From contig NC_059503.1 in assembly GCF_914767665.1 (NCBI RefSeq), forward strand, positions 27,776,001 to 27,840,000: a stretch of DNA of 64,000 nt, read 5' to 3'. The notes under the pieces are model-generated. The model ran no database searches, had not been told where the DNA came from, and saw nothing but the letters and a program-made list of their open reading frames with translations. Positions 56,201-64,000 of the stretch are shown here, piece by piece. The position numbers and the translations under genes are program-made. Positions within the stretch are counted from its first letter, which is position 1; every line of letters starts with the position of its first letter. The DNA is from Harmonia axyridis (lineage: Eukaryota > Arthropoda > Insecta > Coleoptera > Coccinellidae).

Positions 56201-57618
56201 GGTACCTACGTTTTGTTTTTCATGTTAGTGATGAGTGTATTATCTTTATTTGCTTACTCTACTATTTATAAAAATCACAAATTAAAATTATCCAATTGAA
56301 CCTTTTTTTTATATGAGAAATCCATTGCTCATTAACAAAAAATCATCATTATTTGATGTTTTAGTGTTTTTTTAACATTTCTGACCATTCTACCTATATA
56401 GTATCATACATTATTCTGAAGGGAAAAAAATAACGAATTCAAAGAAGTAATGATATATAGGGTGTTCCATTAAAAAAAATATAGGTTTGTGTTGAATCTT
56501 CAAAACCATACCCCGAAAAAAAAAATTGAGTACGCCACTGGATTCTACGCAGAATTCTGATTCAGACGTAGTTTTCACCTCAGCATTATTTCTAATAACT
56601 TCGGAGATAAAGGAGGGGTCCGAAAAGTATCAATTTCCAAAATCGCCCTGTATCTCTTGAACGGAAACAGTTATGCTAAATCTGATAAGACCAACTTGAG
56701 TTTCACGAAAAAGTAGGACAGGAACGTGAAAACCGCAAGGCTTTATCTTAAATAACAAGCGAGAAACCTGGCAGTCTCACCCAAAATGGGATGCACTGTA
56801 CATTCGACATACCGGCGTCCTAAGGTCAAACGGTGATTGATTGTTTTTTCAACAAAAGTTAGGTTACGTTAGATACACTCAACGCTTTGCAAGCGCGCAT
56901 CATGTGAACACTATGCTAAAATTCAGCGTTGAGCGCTTGTCATGTGAACCTGCTCTTACTCAAATTATAAAATAACTTTTTGTTATTTCGACAAATAATG
57001 CAGAATATCTGAATCTTTAAAATACAATTAAAAATCTTCTTTTCTAGATCTCTTAACGGTACCATTACCAACGACTCCCGCGCCTGTACTCATTTGGTGC
57101 TGGAACGCTTAGAGCGCTCCGCCAAGCTCCTGCTTTGCATACCGCGCCAGATACCGATTGTTCCACTCAAATGGTTGACGGACTCCAAAGCTGCTGGAAA
57201 GTTCCTGGACCCCTCAAAGTACCCCTTCGAGGACGTGGCAGACTTCAACCAAACATACGGCTGCGACATCAACGCTCTCTTGGAAAGACGAGATCGCGAT
57301 CGGCTGTTCCAGGGAAAGAGCTTCTGGGTAACTCCGCACGTCTTCCCCAACGAGCGAATGGTGCGCAAAGTGATCGAGAACTGCGGTGGAACGGTGGAAG
57401 ACGTGAGAAGAACGGCAGCGCAGATCGAGGCCACTAACCAGACAGCGCCACACACATATTTCATAGTGACTGTAGAATCGGATGTCCATTTGACCGGTGA
57501 TCTCCTGCGTAACAAGAAGGAGAAGATCAAGTACATTTGTAATACGGAGTTGATATTTCATGCCGTTATGTCCCAAGAGATAGAGATTGAACCTTGGTCG
57601 ATAAATGTGGTGGATTAA
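44211..57618 (+). CDS. PAXIP1: PAX-interacting protein 1 (PTIP), multi-BRCT protein
   Basis: Ten exons: 44211-44306, 44371-47557, 48882-49129, 49941-50230, 50967-51205, 51775-51882, 52806-53092, 53290-53521, 53594-53903 and 57048-57618. They close to 1855 residues. Tandem BRCTs 1-2 occupy about residues 15-190 (VTHLICG, VTPKWILISS, VTPDWILECI). A vast Gln/Asn-rich region covers about 230-1290. BRCTs 3-4 lie at about 1353-1540 (KFLLGCVFVV, CVTLYWLEDVI, VNVQWLTDIL). An acidic Ser/Asp stretch follows, then BRCTs 5-6 at about 1645-1850 (CTHLVLE, VPLKWLTDS, GKSFWVTPHVF). PTIP is a nuclear partner of MLL3/4 (Trr) H3K4 methyltransferases and is recruited to DNA breaks through phospho-binding BRCTs. 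Exon 2 most likely ends at a GC donor (47558). Human PAXIP1 is 1069 residues; the insect orthologue is longer through polyQ. Confidence 0.92.
44900..47557 (+). repeat. Glutamine-rich low-complexity coding region of PTIP
   Basis: This is the part of PTIP exon 2 dominated by CAA/CAG codons, with recurrent short units such as NQQINQG, QNQQLNQ and LGQNQ. Codons alternate between CAA and CAG, so it is not a pure trinucleotide microsatellite and should be fairly stable. Long antisense open frames rich in Leu/Val exist only because CAA/CAG reads as TTG/CTG on the other strand. Confidence 0.9.
49181..49532 (-). repeat. Dispersed repeat, copy 2 (probable LINE 3' UTR) in PTIP intron 3
   Basis: This is homologous over about 350 bp to 5611-5965, in the same orientation. 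Only the presumed 3' UTR is recognisable; no RNase H tail lies next to it, so it is a 5'-truncated copy. It sits in the intron between 49130 and 49940. Confidence 0.7.
54628..54730. repeat. Possible solitary transposon end in PTIP intron 9
   Basis: gcatacagggtgttcctaaattggaggtac and, 90 bp on, cgacatacaggatgtttctt resemble the acagggtgt-type terminus of common insect DNA elements. The two are in direct, not inverted, orientation. The element boundaries are not clear. Confidence 0.3.
55270..56798. mobile_element. Tc1/mariner-derived 1.5-kb foldback element in PTIP intron 9
   Basis: The left arm (55270 to about 55957) is the reverse complement of the right arm (about 56106 to 56798), with roughly 95 percent identity by eye. 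The ends are cagtgcatccc / gggatgcactg, and each is flanked by TA (55268-55269 and 56799-56800), the target duplication of Tc1/mariner elements. The loop of about 150 bp plus the adjoining arm contain a decayed transposase C-terminus (RHNSLEELRASREAVFQDLQ, then a frame-shifted and interrupted ENG..FEQF end). The structure looks like two 3' halves of one element joined head to head. Confidence 0.88.
55972..56140 (+). pseudogene. Decayed Tc1/mariner-like transposase C-terminal fragment
   Basis: A short plus-strand frame in the centre of the foldback reads KRHNSLEELRASREAV...LRRIEKFCQLCI. After a one-base shift, an ENGQ-stop-FEQF reading resembles the ENGGHFE-type C-terminus common in mariner-type transposases. 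The catalytic domain is absent and the reading frame is broken, so no active enzyme can be made. Confidence 0.5.
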
Positions 57619-58130
57619 GGTGCCCTTCTTGCAGAAGTCAGTTTTTGATGGTGTGCGCTGGAGAAGTTCAGGCCCGGGGGTTGATGGAACACCATCTTCT
57701 GTTTTATGGCAAAAAATGTTCGTTTTTACAGAGCTCTTAAAAAAGTCTGTTAAGATTTTTCTTTATTATATATTTTTTAACTAATGTGTTCTTTTAATCT
57801 AAGATTATTTACTCCATTAAATCCCTAATAACTTTAAATATCAAGATTTTTCAGATATGTGATGAGGAAAGCATGAAATTCAATAATTGTAATTATGTAC
57901 AAAACTTAAATTCTCTATCTTTATGAAAGCAAGGATCTGCTGTGAGCCTCCTAAAAGCATTTTAAACTCATTAATATTGTGAAACAGAAGTAGTCAATTC
58001 ATCTATACATACAATCTACTTATTTTTATTCAATAGATTCATACTTGATTAATGAAAAAAAAATTGATTCAACATATTCTATTGATAATATTCATTAATG
58101 AAGTATCAATTGACATATCCAAAACAGCTC
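57619..58130. other. PTIP 3' UTR and spacer
   Basis: AT-rich sequence follows the PTIP stop and precedes the retrotransposon leader. No coding potential is seen. The exact start of the retrotransposon is unknown, but it probably lies between about 58100 and 58250. Confidence 0.45.
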
Positions 58131-58416
58131 CGTACGGATTTTTGAGAGTTTGAACTGTCAAGTTGGTTTAAATTTCTTCGAATAAGTTTTGAGTAGAAAA
58201 GTTTAGTACGATATTACTCGTGTGTGTTTGATAAACTGTGTTTGAAAAACAAAGACGTATTTTCAGATATTAGAACAAATCTAGAGAGATTAGAGGGTCG
58301 GGTCGTTGAGAGAAATCCTAAATTATTCTAGTGTTGTTATCGAAAATCCTAAGTTTTCATCTAATACTGGGGTTATCCTTTGTGGTGAGTTTAATTTTTT
58401 TTACTGAATAAACAAG

Positions 58417-59946
58417 ATGAATAATAATAGCCCGGGATCCAGTGGATCCCGGTCTTCATTATACCTAACACCTAAAGCAAATAAAACAATTGAAAATTTG
58501 CATAAAAATACATTGTCTTGGGCAGATTTAGCTGAATTGGGATTAGAATTATCACAATTGAGAGAACAGGCTAAAGTAAATAAAGATTTTGAAATGTTAA
58601 ATCAAATAGAATCACTATCGCAGAATATTGAAACTGTAAAAAACAACATAAAAATTAATGAAAATAAACAAAAAACTGTTTATGAATATAGATTAACGGA
58701 TTTAGGTCCATATGTTGTGTACATTGAGGGTACAAATGGTAGCATTGGTTATGTTCATCCTTTAAAACTTGGAAAACATCTTTATGAAAATAATAACCTT
58801 AACCTTGATATTAGAAATATAAAAAGGAAAGGGAAAAATAGGGTAGGAATTGAATTTGCTAGTGCTGGACATGCCAATTTATTTGTCAAACATATCAAAT
58901 TCGAGAATTGTAATGTTTATATCCCACCTATTAACATTATCAGTATGGGAGTTATTTCAGACATCGATGTTAGTATTACGGAGGAAGAAATTAAAGAGGG
59001 TGCAGAATCAAAATATGAAATATTGAACGTAAGAAGGTTAAAAAGGAGATCGATAGTTGAAAATAAAGTAGAATACATAGATTCAAAATCATGTGTAGTA
59101 ACATTCAGAAATAGAAATATACCGAATAACATAGCATTATATCATAATATATTAGAGGTAACACAATATGTAAGCCCAGTTGTTCAATGCTATAACTGTC
59201 TATTATATGGACATACTTCAAAATTATGTAAAGGTAAAAAGAAATGTAATAAATGTGGAAATGAACATGAGACTAATACCTGCGACAGTGAGAATTTTAC
59301 ATGTTATCATTGCAAAGGTCCGCATGCAGCCACATATAAAAAATGTACTGAATATGATAGACAAAAACAAATTAAAAATATGATGGCGGTGTATAAATAT
59401 ACTTATTTTGAGGCAAACCTAATTTCTAAGAAAAAAAATATTAATAGCGGTGATATCAAAAACGATTTAACTAACTTCCCACAAATTAATAAAATAGAAA
59501 CATTAAAATTAAATGAAAAATTACCCCCTACGGTTTCACAAGTTACATATGCGCAAAAAACAAGTTCAAATGGTAATACTTACATAAAACAAGGGTTGAA
59601 AAATCAAAACGATCTTAAACAAAAAAAAATTACAACAGTTAAAATCAAAAATAGACCACAGAAAAGTAAGCCAGGTTATAATAAAAAGGAGATTGAAGAT
59701 TGTCTTGTCCAATATACCCCAAATTATAAAAAAAATAAATTATCAGATTGGTCACAACCTAAATCAAAAGTAAATGAAGATGATAATAATTCAGTAGATA
59801 TGGAAGTTTTAGAATGTTATTCGGAATTTTCTCAAAATAGTTCCTCATCAAACTATAATGCAACTCAAGAAAATAATGTAGAATTTGAAGAATACAGTAA
59901 TGAAATTCATACGCAAGCGTTAATACATAAAAAATCAAATACTTAA
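58417..59946 (+). CDS. Retrotransposon ORF1, gag-like nucleic-acid-binding protein
   Basis: 509 residues. The N-terminal part has a coiled-coil-like segment (about residues 35-85). The middle (about 90-250) is the region conserved in LINE ORF1 proteins. Three zinc knuckles follow at about 265-310: CYNCLLYGHTSKLC (CX2CX4HX4C), CNKCGNEHETNTC and CYHCKGPHAATYKKC. The C-terminal 180 residues are Lys/Asn-rich and low in complexity. Such proteins coat the element RNA and chaperone target-primed reverse transcription. The ORF has no internal stops. The 70-bp gap to ORF2 suggests reinitiation or internal translation of ORF2. Confidence 0.88.
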   Translation: MNNNSPGSSGSRSSLYLTPKANKTIENLHKNTLSWADLAELGLELSQLREQAKVNKDFEMLNQIESLSQNIETVKNNIKINENKQKTVYEYRLTDLGPYVVYIEGTNGSIGYVHPLKLGKHLYENNNLNLDIRNIKRKGKNRVGIEFASAGHANLFVKHIKFENCNVYIPPINIISMGVISDIDVSITEEEIKEGAESKYEILNVRRLKRRSIVENKVEYIDSKSCVVTFRNRNIPNNIALYHNILEVTQYVSPVVQCYNCLLYGHTSKLCKGKKKCNKCGNEHETNTCDSENFTCYHCKGPHAATYKKCTEYDRQKQIKNMMAVYKYTYFEANLISKKKNINSGDIKNDLTNFPQINKIETLKLNEKLPPTVSQVTYAQKTSSNGNTYIKQGLKNQNDLKQKKITTVKIKNRPQKSKPGYNKKEIEDCLVQYTPNYKKNKLSDWSQPKSKVNEDDNNSVDMEVLECYSEFSQNSSSSNYNATQENNVEFEEYSNEIHTQALIHKKSNT

Positions 59947-60016
59947 GTATCCTCATCAATTTTAAATTTTAAATATTATAACAGTAAATAAAACATCTAA
60001 TAAATAAATCAAAAAC

Positions 60017-63000
60017 ATGAATAGGAAGACTTTGAAAATACTACAGTGGAATATTAGGTCGATTAATACAAATTTTTTGGATCTCACGGGAAAACTTCAG
60101 CAGTATAATCCGGAAGTTGTCGCTTTATCAGAGACATTTCTGCGGGAAAGTAAAAAGCTTAAAATCTCAAATTACAATATTCTAAGGAAAGATAGAGATG
60201 ACGGTAAGGGAGGTATAGCCTTCCTAATTAAGAGTAATATAATGTATGAGGAAATTACAATACATGTGAGTGTATGTTCTCCCAATTTTCAATACCAAGC
60301 AGTAAGAATAAATGGTATTGTAATAGTAAATTTATATAATCCACCAAATATCAAGCTAAAAGCAAGTAATCTTAACGAAATAATAAAACAGATCGGAACC
60401 AAATATATGCTAATAGGTGATTTCAATGCACAAAGTCCCAGATGGGGATCCCACACTAGAAACTTTAATGGTAAGGTCATTGATGAAATGCTAGATGAAA
60501 AAGAATTAATTGTTTTGAATGATGGTACAGTAACCAGGTGTACACCACCCCAAATAGGAAATAGCGCCCCAGATCTAAGTATTGTTTCCTTGAATTTGGC
60601 AAATAAATGTTCATGGACGGTATTATTCGATCCAGCGCAAAGTGATCACTACCCCATTTTAATAGAGATAAATGTAGGTAATAAATCGATAGCTACAAAT
60701 CTTTATTTTACCACAAAAAAATTTAAAACGGAGAAGGCTGATTGGGAAGGGTATAACACTAAGATAGAAAATGAATTAGAATACTCAGATTGTCACAATT
60801 TAGATGAATTTAACAAATTATTAATTCACAGTGCAGAAGAAAAATTTCCAACAAAAAAAATATCTTATAATAATAAATATAGAGTTATCTGGTGGGATGA
60901 AGAACTATCAAATATGATAGAATTGCGACGGGATATAATTAGAGAATATAGTAACAACCCTACTCAAGAACTATATATTAAAGCAAATAATACAAGAGCT
61001 AAAGTAAAATTAATAATGAAAAAAAAAAAGAAAGATTCATTTACAAAGTTCTGTGAAAATATAAATTTTTTACCTCTCACATCTGCATGGAAATCTATTA
61101 AAAAATTCAAAAATCATGAATCGAACATCAATGTTAAAAACCTACCTACAGGAGAAATATTAGATCAATTAATGATCAATCTATCCAAACCTATCAACAC
61201 AAAAATATCACAAATAAGAAAAGAAAACATTTCGGAACAAAATCAATCCAACCCCTTCAGTTTTTTTGAATTAGAATTGGCTCTCAAAAATAGGAAGATC
61301 TCAAGCCCGGGTTTAGATGCATTAACATATGATATGTATACTAACTTAAGTAAAAAATTAAAAATAAAATTTTTGAACATAATGAATGAAATATTAAAAA
61401 ACCCAGTTAACATTAAAGGTCAAAACAAAATTTTAGTATTACCATTCAATAAACCCAATAAGCCGCTGTTAAATATGGATAGTATTCGTCCAATTGCTTT
61501 ATCATTATGTAGCATCAAAATATTAGAAAGCTTAATAAAAAATAGAATAGAAAATATAATTGAAAAAAGTCTTAATCAAAATAAGTTAATGTTCGGATTC
61601 AGAAGAATGAAATCGGTTAACGATAGTTTGGTATATTTGACTTCACGGATTTATACAGGGTTTGCCGAAAAAAAATTCACAGTAGTAGTATTCCTGGACA
61701 TAAAAGGGGCATATGACAGTGTAAATATAGATATATTATTGGAAGATTTACGTGAAATTAATATACCATCGGATATCATAGGCATTATAGATCATCTACT
61801 AAATAACAAAGAAATGTATATTCAATGCACAAGGGAGAACAGAATTATGGGTCCTTATTTCAATAGTAAAGGAATATTGCAAGGGTCTAAACTAAGCACG
61901 TTTCTTTTCAACCTATATGTAAAAAATGTAATAAAATGTAAAGTTAAAGGGGTCGAAATAGGTCAATATGCAGATGATAAGTATATAATTTGTACCGGAT
62001 CAGATATAGGCGATATTTATGAAAAGATCACTAAAACTCTGGATAACATTGATTCTTTCCTCTCATCAAGAAATTTAATAATCTCAGTTGAAAAAACGTA
62101 CGCGATGTTGTTTGCACGGAAAAAAACACCAAATATACTTCCATGTTTAACAATTGGTAATCAAAATATTATGTGGAAAAATCAAGTAAAATATTTGGGG
62201 GTTATCCTCGATTCAAAATTGGAATGGTCATTGCAAATTGAGCAGGCAAATTGTAAAGCGAAAAGGGGAATTGATATAGTAAAGTGCTTGTGTAAGACTT
62301 GGTGGGGTGCCCAACCACAAAGTTTACTAAATTTATACAAAGCGATATCCAGAGTACATTTGGATTACTGCTCTATGATATACGGTGGATCTAAAACAAC
62401 TATCAACAAAATGAACTCGATACATTATCAAGGAATTAGAACAGCAATGGGATACATGAGATCAACCCCAATTAACATTATTTTAGCGGAAAGCGGAGAA
62501 ACAACACTTGAAAAAAGAAGAGAATTATTAGCCTCAAAATATATTTTAAAAAATTTACAAGTTAAAAATAATATTATAATAGATCAAATTAATAAATTAA
62601 ATTCACATCAACATTTCTGGAATAAAAAATACAAACCAGCATATTTAACAGCCCTTCAAAACGTTAGAGAATTTAAAAACAACATTTACAAAGCAGAACA
62701 AATTCCGTTTTATTCCTTGGATTATATACAACATTCGGCCCAATGTGATATAGATATTCCAGATTTTGGAAAAAAAGAACCTGATACAAAGATTAATTTT
62801 AAAAATTATTGCGAGAATAAATTTGAAAATTTTCAGAGTTTTTATACTGATGCCTCATTAAAAAATATTAACGGTAACATAAGTGTAGGAATAGGAATAT
62901 ACTCACCGTCTCTACCTTTAGAATATAGCAGAAAACTACCTTCATACTGGTCAATTTATTCAGCGGAATTATTAGCAATTGGAAAAGCGTTAGAAATAAT

Positions 63001-63721
63001 TCAAAATCAAAATATTACCAAAGCAGTCATTTTCTCGGATTCATTAAGTGCATTATTAACTTTAAAAAATTGGAAGTTAGACTCATCAATAGATACCATC
63101 ACAGCAACGGTTAAGCAGATATGGGCAGATTTAAGTAATGATAACAAGATCATAAAGGGAGTTTGGTTACCGAGTCATTCAGAAATAATAGGAAACGATA
63201 AAGCAGATCATCTTGCAAATAAAGGTAGATACGGTGAATTATTAAACTACAAGGGAGGTCCACAATTTATGTACAATAATATCAAGGATAAAATAAGGGA
63301 AAATTGGATCAGAACACTACAAAAGTGGGGTAGAAATAAGGGAAGAATATACACTCACATGCGTAATCGGGATAAAAAATGTACAATTGATAAGCCATAT
63401 AAACTATTAAAAAATAATTTGATAAGAAAACACATTACAACTATGATGAGATTACGATCAGGACATTGTTTGACACCAGAACATTTATATAAGATCAAAA
63501 TCAATTCCTCACCCAATTGTGAATGCGGTAAAGTTGGATCGTTGGTGCATGTATTTTTTGAATGTAACCTGAATGTACACAATATTAATACACTATACAC
63601 AAAACTCGAAAAGTTTGAGATTCAAAGGCCCATTAATATTTATGAAGTAATCTTTACAGATAGCATTGATATAGTTCAAATATTGAATGAATTTTTGGAA
63701 TGTTCAGATATTAAAATATAA
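60017..63721 (+). CDS. Retrotransposon ORF2: endonuclease, reverse transcriptase, RNase H
   Basis: 1234 residues with no stop. The AP-like endonuclease (about 1-225) has LQWNIRSIN, ALSETFL, IGDFNAQSPRWGS and the SDHYP end box. The reverse transcriptase (about 430-720) has LPFNKPNK, FLDIKGAYDSV, ILQGSKLSTFLFN and the catalytic QYADDKY. The RNase H domain (about 938-1075) has FYTDAS, SAELLAIGKAL, IFSDSLSAL and WLPSHSEIIGNDKADHLAN, so all four acidic active-site residues are visible. The C-terminus has CECGKVGSLVHVFFEC, a CCHC motif. This domain set is typical of the I, R1 and Loa-related LINE groups. All catalytic motifs look intact, so the copy could encode active enzyme. Confidence 0.95.
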   Translation: MNRKTLKILQWNIRSINTNFLDLTGKLQQYNPEVVALSETFLRESKKLKISNYNILRKDRDDGKGGIAFLIKSNIMYEEITIHVSVCSPNFQYQAVRINGIVIVNLYNPPNIKLKASNLNEIIKQIGTKYMLIGDFNAQSPRWGSHTRNFNGKVIDEMLDEKELIVLNDGTVTRCTPPQIGNSAPDLSIVSLNLANKCSWTVLFDPAQSDHYPILIEINVGNKSIATNLYFTTKKFKTEKADWEGYNTKIENELEYSDCHNLDEFNKLLIHSAEEKFPTKKISYNNKYRVIWWDEELSNMIELRRDIIREYSNNPTQELYIKANNTRAKVKLIMKKKKKDSFTKFCENINFLPLTSAWKSIKKFKNHESNINVKNLPTGEILDQLMINLSKPINTKISQIRKENISEQNQSNPFSFFELELALKNRKISSPGLDALTYDMYTNLSKKLKIKFLNIMNEILKNPVNIKGQNKILVLPFNKPNKPLLNMDSIRPIALSLCSIKILESLIKNRIENIIEKSLNQNKLMFGFRRMKSVNDSLVYLTSRIYTGFAEKKFTVVVFLDIKGAYDSVNIDILLEDLREINIPSDIIGIIDHLLNNKEMYIQCTRENRIMGPYFNSKGILQGSKLSTFLFNLYVKNVIKCKVKGVEIGQYADDKYIICTGSDIGDIYEKITKTLDNIDSFLSSRNLIISVEKTYAMLFARKKTPNILPCLTIGNQNIMWKNQVKYLGVILDSKLEWSLQIEQANCKAKRGIDIVKCLCKTWWGAQPQSLLNLYKAISRVHLDYCSMIYGGSKTTINKMNSIHYQGIRTAMGYMRSTPINIILAESGETTLEKRRELLASKYILKNLQVKNNIIIDQINKLNSHQHFWNKKYKPAYLTALQNVREFKNNIYKAEQIPFYSLDYIQHSAQCDIDIPDFGKKEPDTKINFKNYCENKFENFQSFYTDASLKNINGNISVGIGIYSPSLPLEYSRKLPSYWSIYSAELLAIGKALEIIQNQNITKAVIFSDSLSALLTLKNWKLDSSIDTITATVKQIWADLSNDNKIIKGVWLPSHSEIIGNDKADHLANKGRYGELLNYKGGPQFMYNNIKDKIRENWIRTLQKWGRNKGRIYTHMRNRDKKCTIDKPYKLLKNNLIRKHITTMMRLRSGHCLTPEHLYKIKINSSPNCECGKVGSLVHVFFECNLNVHNINTLYTKLEKFEIQRPINIYEVIFTDSIDIVQILNEFLECSDIKI

Positions 63722-64000
63722 GCAATATTTGTAAAATAGGTAAAATAGAAATTTAAAATGGATTCAACAGATTAATGAAAGATATAAAAGAATCTTGTTT
63801 ATACAGTAGATACCTACTAACATTGGATGTTTGATTCCTCATATGAAAATAACCCAACCTTATCCTTTATTCTCTCTGGATTTTTGAGGGTGGGAAAGTC
63901 AGAGAAAATAAGAAATCAATCAAACACAGAGTAAGCTACCAATCTGGGTACATGCTAAATGCGAACCCATTAAATCACCAATAAGTGATTTGAGAAGAAG
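63722..64000. other. Retrotransposon 3' UTR and right edge of window
   Basis: No gene. The LINE 3' end should lie within the first 100-150 bases, where A-rich aatagaaatttaaaatgg and agatataaaagaat occur. No simple-repeat tail or poly(A) is obvious. Confidence 0.4.

Larger units (their letters stand above)
58131..63800 (+). mobile_element. Apparently full-length non-LTR retrotransposon (I-type, RNase H-bearing)
   Basis: Two long intact ORFs on the plus strand (58417-59946 and 60017-63721) are separated by 70 bp. They are preceded by a few hundred bases of leader with no open frame and followed by AT-rich 3' sequence. The ORF1 zinc knuckles, the ORF2 apurinic-type endonuclease, the reverse transcriptase and the RNase H define an I-group-like LINE. 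Base composition is strikingly A-rich compared with the nearby host exons. I could not fix either end or a target duplication, so the limits are approximate. The element lies about 0.5 kb after the PTIP stop, in the same orientation. Confidence 0.85.

Noticed and set aside
1..64000. CRISPR arrays, operons, bacterial promoters, prophage
   Set aside because: The DNA is animal nuclear sequence with spliceosomal introns; none of these structures is present.

Overview
The window is nuclear DNA of an animal, almost certainly an insect. The genome is AT-rich, the genes have spliceosomal introns (several of only 44-60 bp), every recognisable protein is metazoan, and the intergenic DNA is full of non-LTR retrotransposon pieces and inverted-repeat (foldback) DNA elements. 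A beetle is my best guess, but no single feature here proves it. There is no bacterial, viral, CRISPR or operon-like content.

Layout. 1-5610: no recognised gene. 5611-6170: 3' end of a non-LTR retrotransposon. 6739-8155 (-): Hsp90/Hsp70 co-chaperone TTC4/Dpit47. 8565-9275: large foldback DNA element. About 9277-9681 (+): 3' exon of an unrecognised coiled-coil gene. 9876-10727: 5'-truncated Jockey-like retrotransposon with a 12-bp target-site duplication. 12143-12769 (+): PEBP/RKIP-family protein. 14139-16331 (-): MYSM1 histone H2A deubiquitinase. 16627-17415 (+): NHEJ1/XLF DNA-repair factor, rebuilt from four small exons. 17773-18509 (+): SmD3. 18647-19779 (-): COQ5. 23286-25454 (-): Pur-alpha. 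28031-31497 (+): C2H2 zinc-finger protein. 34239-35540 (+): mitochondrial PheRS (FARS2). 36102-41012 (+): PP1 catalytic subunit. 42902-43709 (-): SNAP29. 44211-57618 (+): PTIP/PAXIP1, ten exons, about 1855 residues, with six BRCT regions and an enormous Gln-rich insert. 58417-63721 (+): an apparently intact two-ORF non-LTR retrotransposon with endonuclease, reverse transcriptase and RNase H.

Gene models were assembled by hand from open frames, GT/AG sites and phase. The multi-exon models all close in frame (TTC4 356 aa, XLF 212, COQ5 292, Pur-alpha 284, zinc finger 562, PP1 327, SNAP29 244, PTIP 1855). The genes are ordinary conserved genes and do not form one pathway, although three of them (MYSM1, XLF, PTIP) act in chromatin and DNA-break signalling or repair. 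MYSM1/XLF and SNAP29/PTIP are tight head-to-head pairs and probably share promoters. SmD3 and COQ5 converge with 137 bp between their stop codons. The most notable points are the intact retrotransposon, a probable GC-AG intron and a 1.5-kb Tc1/mariner-derived palindrome inside PTIP, the compact XLF that appears to lack the vertebrate C-terminal Ku-binding tail, and several well-bounded mobile-element insertions.
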